Shown: positions 56,136 to 64,000 of the stretch, in pieces
Position numbering within the stretch: position 1 is the first letter of the stretch
How the letters are laid out: each line of letters starts with the position of its first letter
Assembly: GCA_025765595.1 (NCBI GenBank)
Contig: JAIVFH010000001.1
Location: 186,001 to 250,000 of the forward strand
Source of the DNA: Obelidium mucronatum
Taxonomy: Eukaryota > Chytridiomycota > Chytridiomycetes > Chytridiales > Chytriomycetaceae
Reading direction: 5' to 3'
Length of the DNA stretch: 64,000 nucleotides
The notes under the pieces: generated by a model
Seen by the model: the letters and a program-made list of their open reading frames with translations, nothing else
Database searches by the model: none
What the model was told of the DNA's origin: nothing
Program-made: the position numbers and the translations under genes

Positions 56136-56950
56136 ATGGCCACCATCAATCCCCAGCAGCCAACTCTCGAAATGCGACCACAAGAAGTCCTGGACATCAT
56201 AGTTGCCTTTACAGATGTCTCCACTATAGCCCCACTTTGCCAAGGTCTTCGTTCACTCAACCACATCTTTACAACGTCGGAGCTGTATTCAAAATGCCTC
56301 TTTCGTTTCTTTGGAAATACTTTTGGCTTCCTGTTGGCATCTCAAAGCAGACTGACTTTATCAAAAAGAGACTGCCCCTCCAACCGCATCTTCAAATAAC
56401 AGCGATATGATGAATGTTTAAGAGCTTGTAAAACTTATCTCACGGGTATGGAGGAATCGTGAAAGTACAAGCCTATAGTATCGCCTGCCTCGGAAGAATA
56501 CGCGTCACTGCTTCCACCTCGAATTGACTTGTAAATTGGTCTTGGCAAAGATTGCGATTGGTACTATACTTGTGAAGGCCCGGACCCCCTTGGATTCAAT
56601 CCTTGCCTCCAACATTATTCGCCCACAAAAGTCATCTGGAAACCTTGCATGGAATCTGATGACGACAAAGAAACCGTGCCAACGCCATACCTTCAAAGAA
56701 ACGGATATTATGAAATTGGCAATAACCGCATCAGCATGGGACTTCCCTTTTCCACCGCATTTTTGGAGTTCCCCAAATCTTGTACAACTTGAGTTTCACT
56801 CTTTTCCGTGTTGGATGAGTTGAATTTGGGGGGAGAAAATTGCGGGCGATATTCGGTCTCATCCAAAAGTTGGAACGGTGTGGTATTTGGAAATGTACGG
56901 CTGAATGAGCCACATTTTTTTTTGACACAAATACGTTATTGAAAGTCATG
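56136..56950 (+). CDS. F-box-like gene, possibly truncated
   Basis: 56136-56399 encodes 87 aa. After a short lead it has MRPQEVLDIIVAFTDVSTIAPLCQGLRSLNHIF, shown here only in part (MRPQEVLDIIVAF ... LRSLNHIF). This resembles the helical F-box that binds Skp1. Another open stretch follows at 56524-56823, which could be a later exon with leucine-rich character. No clean splice path was found between them, so it may be a decayed gene. Confidence 0.4.
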
Positions 56951-57859
56951 GGGGATGTTCAGATAAATCAGTGGAGGAGTCGGCGATATTTATGGATATT
57001 CTTGTGTTATTTGGAAAGAAGGCCCCATTGACCCAAGTACTTAACCCAATTTATCTAACCACCCCCAATCCCATCCACAAAAACACGATATATAAAAAAT
57101 ATATAGACAACAAAAAAATATATTTTAATTCATTGTTTCTCCCTTTTTCATAATATTGTTTTTGATTTCACGACCTGGAGTTCATGCACAAAACGCGCGA
57201 AAAAAAAAGGTGAAAAAAAACGGAATACTAGTTAATTATCTACACCAACGAAAAAAATAATTGAATTGAGAGGGGGGTGAGAGTGAGAGTGAGTAAGAGA
57301 GTAAGAGAAAATAAAATAATAGCGTTAGTAACAAAGCTTTTTGCTGGTTGCAGTTCCCCCCTGCGAAAAAAAAGAAACTATTTTCACCTGCTAGCTTCGT
57401 GAAGGAGCAAAGAGAGAGAAAAAAAAAGCAGAGAAATGAGACAACTTCAGAGACACTTTACAAAAAAAAGAGAGACGGGCATGATGCGGGGACGAAAAAA
57501 AAAAGGGTATTGGAGAGAGCCAGTTCATTCAAAATAAAAAAAAACATCCCTCTACTCGCAAGATTCCCTCCTCCCCCAACAAATTCAAAATCAGAATGAC
57601 TTCAAGTACTATTATTTCCTGAAGTTGTAGATAAGTTTTTATAAGGAAGGAAATACAAAAAGGGTGGGTGGGGACAAGAGAAAGGGGAAGGATAAAAGGC
57701 AAGTATTATACTCTAAAGAGATGAGCGCTTAGCAAAGAAAAAAAAAAGAAAGAGGATAAAACAAAAAAAAAGGTCATAAAGTGCAAAAAAAAGGGAAGGA
57801 ATCAGATTTCGAATGAGGCGCGGGGGGATGGGGGGAAACATGCTTTGTAGCTTTTTGAC
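56951..57859. other. A/G-rich gap without gene
   Basis: From about 57180 to 57835 the plus strand is almost entirely A and G with many A runs (GAGAGAAAAAAAAAGC type), a strong strand asymmetry. Part of it may be the 3' region of the minus-strand gene at 57.9 kb. No coding signal. Confidence 0.5.
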
Positions 57860-58290
57860 TTACCGATCATCGTCAAAAACCCAAGTAGTAAAGATATGAA
57901 TTCCTCGCGCGCTGAATGGTCCCACAGCCGTGATCCCAGAATCTACTAATAGTGTTGATGTTTGAACCTGTGTGTGGTTTTTTTTTTTGTAAGCGAGTCA
58001 TTCAAGTTTTTTTTTTTTTCCTTCTCCAGTTTCCACAGAGAGTGAACACAGAATTTTGTATTTACCGCATTTGTAAACAAGTTTGATCGCATCGGTGGTG
58101 GTGGAGAATTGAAGGAAGACGATGAAGTGTTTGGAGTGGATGATCCTGATGTTGATGAAAATGGAGCAAATCCAGGAACAGATGAAGAAGAAGCAAATGC
58201 CGGCTTTGCAAAGAATCGCGGAACTGAATTAGATGAAGTTGAAGTGCGTGCGGCGAATGCTGCTGTCCGCTGAAAGCTGCGGAAACTCAT
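57860..58290 (-). CDS. Small protein, probably mitochondrial, unrecognised
   Basis: Two exons, 58290-58066 and 57967-57860, in phase, 110 aa. The first 30-40 residues are rich in Arg, Ser, Ala and Phe and lack acids (MSFRSFQRTAAFAARTS), typical of a mitochondrial presequence. The end reads GPFSARGIHIFTTWVFDDDR. Its stop codon TAA is part of CG|GTAAGT, a perfect donor, so a further exon is possible downstream. Family not recognised. Confidence 0.6.
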
Positions 58291-58441
58291 TCTAGTTGTT
58301 TTTTTTTATGGAAAAAAGAAAATCAATAAAGATTTGATGGTATTTTTATTATTTATTTCTCATCAAAAATGCGATAATATAATCAGTTCGCTTAGAGACT
58401 GTTTTCCCAAAAAAAAGCAAAGTATAGTCCCGCCGATCAAT

Positions 58442-61400
58442 TTAGACGTCGTGGAAGAACTTTCCAGCTGTTGTGGCCTTGATGTATCCCTTGCGAATAA
58501 CAAAGTCTCCAAAGTGCTCTCCATCAATTTTAGATCTGGAATAGTCTTGGATCAGGGGAGTGAGCAATTGAATGATTTCTGGTTCAGTCACGTTTTCACG
58601 GTAGATCTTGTTCAAACGTTCACCAGCGAATCCACCTCCAAGGTACATGTTGTAAGTTCCAGGAGCTAAAAAGGAAAAAACAACAATTAAAACAATGTCC
58701 AGTACACAAATAACTTTTGCAAGAATAATTGCGTACCTTTTCCAATAAAAGCGATTTCAGCCATCTGTGGTCTAGCACATCCATTAGGACACCCAGTCAT
58801 ACGAATAGTAATCGCCTCCTCTCTCAACCCATTCGCCGCCAAAACATCCTCAATCTTCCCCACCAAATCCGGCAAATACCGCTCACTCTCAGCCATAGCC
58901 AACGCACACGTAGGCAACGCAACACACGCCATACTATTCTGTCTCAATCCACTCAAATTCCCATTCTCCAACTCATACTTTTTCAAAAACGCATCCAACT
59001 TCCACTTTTCAGACGCTGGCACCCCGGAAATCATCAAGTGCTGGTTCGGCGTCAATCGGAACTCGATTCCTTGGACATTGCGTCTCACAAAGTCATCGGC
59101 AATCGCGCGGAGACCCGTCTTCATTAACCGCGTGCTTTCATCCTTGACTCGGCCGTTCTGGATAAACAGCGTGTATGCCCAGAGGCCTTTGACGCCTTCG
59201 CTCCATCCGTAACGGTCTCCGTTGCTGGTGAATGTGTATGGGCGGGCTGGTTCCAGTTTGTATCCAAGTCGGTTTTCAACTTCGCCACGGAACCAGTCGA
59301 TTCCACGGTCGTCGATGGTGTACTTTAAACGTGCGTGCTTACGGTTGGTACGGTCACCAAAGTCTCTTTGGACAGTGACAACCTTTTCTCCAACTTCAAC
59401 GGCTTGAGCTAACAGTACAGAATCCGAGGTGGTCTCCGAGACGTGGGTATGTGGTTTTCATACCGTGGGTCATTCCCATACCTCCACCAACAGTGACTGT
59501 ACAAAGAAAAAAAAAAACACAGGACGAGAATTAAGTCTAAACCATCCAAACTTTCACAGAACTTCAAAAAAAAAAAAAAGACCAACCGTTGAAACCAATC
59601 AAGTTATCCCCCTCAGTAACAGCAATATATCCCAAATCATGAGCAAACACATCCACATCATTATGTGGGGGAACAGCAACAGCCACCTTAAACTTTCTCG
59701 GCAAATACGTCTTTCCATAAATGGGCTCAATATCCTCACTCGTGACAACCATCTTCTTGTCCAACCAGATTTCATGGTACGCATTCGTACTGGGAGTCAA
59801 ATGGTCACTAAACTTTTTACTAAACTCCAAGACTTGACGGTGAACATTGCTGCTCGTTGGGTTCGGGTTACACATGACGTTCCGGTTCACATCTCCACAG
59901 GCAGCGATAGTGTCCATCAGGGCGTGGTTGATTTCTTGGATCGACTTCTTGAGCTTGGATTTCACGATTCCGTGGAATTGGAAGGCTTGACGTGTTGTCA
60001 ATTTGATGGTTCCATTGGCGAGCTTGTCGGCAATGTCGTCAATAGCGATCCACTGTTGAGCAGTCGAGACACCTCCTGGAACACGAACACGCACCATGAA
60101 GGAGTAAGCGGCTTCCAAACCAGCGCGAAGACGGGCTTCGCGGATATCACGGTCGTCTTGTTGGTAGATTCCGTGGAACTTTGTGATTCTCGTGTCCAGT
60201 TCGCAGAGAGCGCCATGTGCTGGTGTCCAATAAACCAGGAGCAATGGTTACCACGCAAAAAGTTGGATGACTCCTTGATGGCAGTCGTCAGATGGGAACC
60301 ATCACAGCAGCTCCAGAAACTTCGACAGAGTCAACACCGAGGGATGCCCACAAGTCAGCAGTGAACACACGGTATCCAGTCTGCCAACCATCGGCATCAC
60401 GATCGTTACCAAGACCAACGCTAACCAAGCGAGGAGCACCAAGAGCCTCCAACTTGGCATCCAAGTCCTTTCCAGACTTACAGTAAAAGTGTGCATCCTC
60501 TGGGAGTGGCCAGTAGTGACTGTCTCCCATGGCAAACACACCAAATCTCATCTTGCTGAAATCAACTTCTCCACCCTTCTTGAGTTGCTGCAAAGCCTTC
60601 CAAGTTTCTCTCGCGTTTCCTGGGAACTCTCCCTGACCAGCCGTGGAAACGACAAAGACAACGTGCTCATGGCCGACAAAGTCTTCCACAGCGTATTCAG
60701 TCCATCACGCTCAACTTTGGCTTCAACCCTCTCTGCTTGGCCTCAGCCGCCAAACGCTTGGCTGCATTCGTAGCAGCTCCACCATCACTACCGTACAAAA
60801 TCAAAACAGGAGTGGTGTTCAAGTTGGCAATCAAGGCTTGGTAACTGTCCTTGATCTTGGATTCCACATTTTCTCTCAATTCGGCTTCAACAGAAGCTGG
60901 AATCGCCAAAGTGGGTTCCGCGGCAGCAATCATACTAATGTGACGGTCACGTTCAAGGAAGGACTCGAGTTCTCCACGCATCTTTTCACTGTCGAGATGG
61001 AATTGAGCTTCTCCGGAAGAGATGGATTTGGGTGTCCATCTGTAGAGGGGCCAGTATCCTTCGTCAACAGCTTGCTTGGTTTCCTTCAAAGCAGCGAGGG
61101 CAGCAGTCGCAGCAAGACCGGCGCCTCCCTTCACAAGGACTCCGCTTCCTGCAGCAGCGCTGGATGGGATGATTGGAACACGTGGGGCGTAGGCGATGAC
61201 AACAGAGGGACCGTTGTACGCATCAGCTTCAGTCAATGCACGAACAACACCCGCAAAACTGCTCTGAAGAGCAACACTGGCCACATAGACTCCTCCGTAA
61301 GTCATGGCGTACAATCCAATGTCCTTCTTGCGCACGTCAGCGCCGGTTGGGTTCTTTTTTTCAGTGTATGGCTGAGTAGTCGAGAATCAAAATGTTGACG

Positions 61401-63519
61401 TTGGCTTTTGAGGCAATCACGTGGTGAACACCGCTGCTTCCAATGTCGTAAGCGAGACGGTCTCCTCCGAGGAGCCAACGAGATGGTGGCTTGCTAAGAA
61501 GGTGCACAGCGCTTTCAGCGTAGAAGTCACGAAGGGACTGCGTGGCGGCGCTGGCATCTCCGAGCTGCTTGTAGGCTTCTTGGCCGTGTGCGACGGATGT
61601 AGCGGCGGTGCTGGATCCAACAGTTTGAGCTTCAATCCAAGCAGCAAGTGGGTTGATGGCTGCCTTTGGCAAGGTTCCAGCCGCAATGGCCGCCTTGGCC
61701 TTCAAGACGTAACGTTCACGTTCCTGCATTTGAGACAAGTGGAGACCAAGACCAAACTCGGCACTTGTTCCGGATTGAACAGCAGAAGTGGCAGAGGGCA
61801 GCCACAGCAGCTGAAGAGTTTGCTTGTTGCTCTGGAGCAGAAAGGAAGTATGCTCCAGAGTCAGCATAAAAGTCTCTCAGTTCCTGTCTGTAGGATGATG
61901 CAGTTCCCAAAACATCATGAGCTTTTCTACCCAAGGAGACAGAGTCTTGAGCAGTCGCAGCACCTGGAGCTTGAGCAGCAATCCACGCCTGCAAGGGAGA
62001 AACTACTGCAGCTGAAAGAGTTCCTGAAGCAATAACAGCCTTGGCTTGCTCAATGAAACGAGAGCGGCCGGAAGACACTGTTTGTAGAGGTGCGGATTTG
62101 GCCGCTGGTTCAAGCACGGAGGGCTCCTTGACAACGTTGGCCAAATTCAAACGGTCCTTGAAAACTTGCGAAAGAAGGGAAACATAAGGTCCGTCAATGT
62201 CAGTTTCGTTGGCCAAGGCTCCAGCAAGAGACAAGTTGGCCAATGGGTTGCTCTTGAAATATTGAATTACACTTTAGAACAACGACACGAGCAAATCTCA
62301 ATGGTTGAATACAAACCAGATCTCCCTGAACAACAACAAATGGAGCATCTCCGCCGCTAGACGCCGCCCTCAAAACTTCATTCACAACAGATGGACTGAA
62401 ATCTCCCTTCAAGCGAACTTCGTGAACGTTGCTTCCGACAGCAGATCCAATCAAAGACGATACGACATCCAAAAACAAGAAACCAAAAGTGGACTGCTGG
62501 GAATCTGAAGACGAGACATCCAAGACTGCAACTCTGGTTACAGAGTGCGGAAGAGCAGCTTGCAAGTGAGCTGAAGACCATGGTCTGTATACTTGAACTC
62601 TCAAAACACCGACAGAACCAGACGCGGCTTGGTCGATGGAAAGTGGAGCAGTACCTGGTACGACCAAGACAGTAGATGGGGAAGATGGTCCAGAGTATTT
62701 GAAGAAAGATGGCTTTGAAGCCAATGGAAGAGACGCAATAGCAGCTTCCACCTTCTGAACAGCATCCAAGGTGCTCGATCGTTCCTTGTTGTGGATCTGA
62801 GATACATTTTTTTTGTTAGTAAGCCGTTGGGAATACAGACTTCACGCCAACCTTGAAAGCAGACGCAGTAGACGCGTGTTGGGGCGATGAGGCTTGTTTC
62901 GCGATAGTCACAGCCGGCAAGCCAGGCTCGGCGACGGCGTGGGCCAGCAGCGCCAGGTCGGCCTGGTTCTGGTCGGATTCCTCGGCGGCGAGCAGCACGA
63001 CGAGCGGCGCAATGTGTGCGACGGCGCCAACAACGGCGCGCGACGACGCGGCGCCGACGGCCGCCAGCGCGACGTGGGCGACGAGCGTCTGCGGCGCCGG
63101 GCTGCGCAGCGCCGCGTACAGCAGCGGCACGAGCTGCGCGACGGCGTCGGCCCGCGCGAGCACCGCGTTGGCGCCCGCCGGCGACGCCGCGACCGCGTCC
63201 ACGGCGAGCGCCGCTGTTGCCACGCTCACCACGCCGACCGCCGCGCCGTGTGCGTTCGCGCGGTGCTCGGCGCCCCACTGCTGGATCGCAGCCGCCGCCG
63301 CCGTGCTCGAGGCGCTGCCGACAACATGCACCCGCTCGCTGTGGCTGTACACTGTCGACGCCAGAGCCTGCGTGGACAGTTCGGTTAGCAACCATGCTTG
63401 GTAAGGTGCACCTCCACACCACACTCGCTCTGACACTTTCAGACACAATCGTTGATCGTATTCAGAACGCAGCTGGCGGCAGGCAAGCTTCTTCTTACCA
63501 ATGTGCTGTTGGTCGACAT
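58442..63519 (-). CDS. MET5: Assimilatory sulfite reductase (NADPH) beta chain, frame apparently broken
   Basis: Clean exons: 63519-63499, 63367-62852, 62796-62317, start of exon 4 at 62252, 59408-58737 and 58665-58442. The N-terminal part is the pyruvate-ferredoxin-oxidoreductase-like region of fungal Met5. Then come a flavodoxin-like domain ([34 protein letters not shown]) and the hemoprotein part ([29 protein letters not shown] and ACVALPTC, the Cys set for the 4Fe-4S cluster and siroheme). It reduces sulfite to sulfide for Cys/Met synthesis together with the Met10 alpha chain. About six single-base frame changes interrupt it, near 61810, 61368, 60702, 60295, 60240 and 59440. Most fall inside conserved stretches. 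Intron 2 has a textbook TACTAAC branch site. Confidence 0.88.
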
Positions 63520-63964
63520 TTTGGTTTTTTTTTTCTTTTTGGAGAATTGCGACATTGGTGGAGATAACAACGAATGTCATCACTGTTTCGCTGATTTCTA
63601 AACAAAAGATGGAGGAATTTATCAGTGAATAAACTATTGATGTCGGTCTGTAGAACCCATTTCATCAGTTTTAGTTGCCATTCACCCAGAAATCACTCCA
63701 CAAGAAAACTAATGGTTTCTTTACGCAATGATACCTTTTAGCAATATTTCTACGCTGTGTTGATTCTCACTTGTTGCAAGGAAAGCCGCAGAAACCCAAG
63801 ATTTGACGCGTTTGATTCGAAATTTCTCCAAAATTGCGCAATCGAAAAAACAAAATCGTGTTTGAAATTCGCTTTCCCCCCATCGAAAAAAAAGATAAAA
63901 AAAGGGACCCAGCGAAACAGACTCTCCCTCCAAAATCCTATACCAAAATCAAATCTATTACCAA
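63520..63964. promoter_or_regulatory. Divergent intergenic region upstream of MET5
   Basis: About 445 bases between the MET5 start (minus) and an ATG at 63965 (plus). It should hold the MET5 promoter. No sulfur-regulator site was recognised with confidence. Confidence 0.4.
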
Positions 63965-64000
63965 ATGACTCCTGCATCTTCAGTTTCAGCTTCTGCCCCA
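63965..64000 (+). CDS. Possible start of a gene running off the window
   Basis: ATG at 63965 opens a frame of 12 codons (MTPASSVSASAP) to the window end. Ser/Ala-rich starts are common in this genome. Only the position opposite the MET5 start supports it. Confidence 0.25.
   Translation, partial: MTPASSVSASAP

Noticed and set aside
59409..59461. A 52-base intron in MET5 with good GT-AG ends
   Set aside because: The segment encodes the conserved KTTYPRLGD region of sulfite reductase, so it is coding with a one-base shift.
60240..60330. Two 32-base introns in MET5
   Set aside because: They would have GT-AG ends, but removing the upstream one would delete the conserved LTTAIKE segment, so frame errors fit better.
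62853..63567. Long Arg/Ala-rich open frames on the plus strand
   Set aside because: They are antisense to the GC-rich exon 2 of MET5, where stops are rare in all frames.
1..64000. tRNA, rRNA or other structural RNA genes
   Set aside because: I looked for tRNA T-loop and acceptor patterns and found none I could support; a covariance-model scan would be decisive.

Overview
The window is eukaryotic nuclear DNA from a fungus, most likely a chytrid-like early-diverging lineage. Genes carry many short GT-AG introns. The gene set includes a fungal PPZ-type phosphatase, a fungal-type NADPH sulfite reductase beta chain, a chitinase with CBM5/12 modules, and Crinkler (CRN) effector-like genes, which are known from oomycetes and a few fungi including chytrids. 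The lineage call is inference; no rRNA or other marker is present.

Layout. 0-12 kb: a partial methyltransferase, a secreted GH18 chitinase, a TAH18-type diflavin reductase (Fe-S assembly), a Crinkler cluster (one coherent kinase CRN, one start-less nuclease-type CRN, one relic) and a GMC oxidoreductase. 12-19 kb: a gene-poor stretch, a nine-exon PPZ phosphatase whose second intron is packed with palindromic hairpin repeats, copy A of an unrecognised gene family, and a small membrane protein. 19-31.4 kb: transposon relics, then two nested Ty1/copia elements, each with a 5-bp target duplication; the younger one sits inside the 5' LTR of the older. 31.4-49 kb: a segmentally duplicated region with copies B-E of the unrecognised family, an EEP-family phosphatase/nuclease gene with a decayed copy, and HSE1 (ESCRT-0). 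49-56 kb: compact genes: a hydrophobic-tail protein, actin-capping alpha subunit, a G-patch protein, and two tandem SWT1-like PIN endoribonucleases. 56-64 kb: an F-box-like fragment, an A/G-rich gap, a small probably mitochondrial protein, and a 5-kb sulfite reductase beta gene whose frame appears broken at about six places.

The most interesting signal is the family A-E. Five spliced genes share a tiny first exon, a second exon of 98 nt (97 in one copy, compensated by a 1-nt longer exon 1), and in most copies a splice boundary right after Arg-Gln-Glu/Asp-Thr. Their carboxy-terminal modules are mixed. I recognise no known domain in them. All exon structures were worked out by hand from splice signals, reading phase and recalled family conservation; no search or transcript evidence was available.
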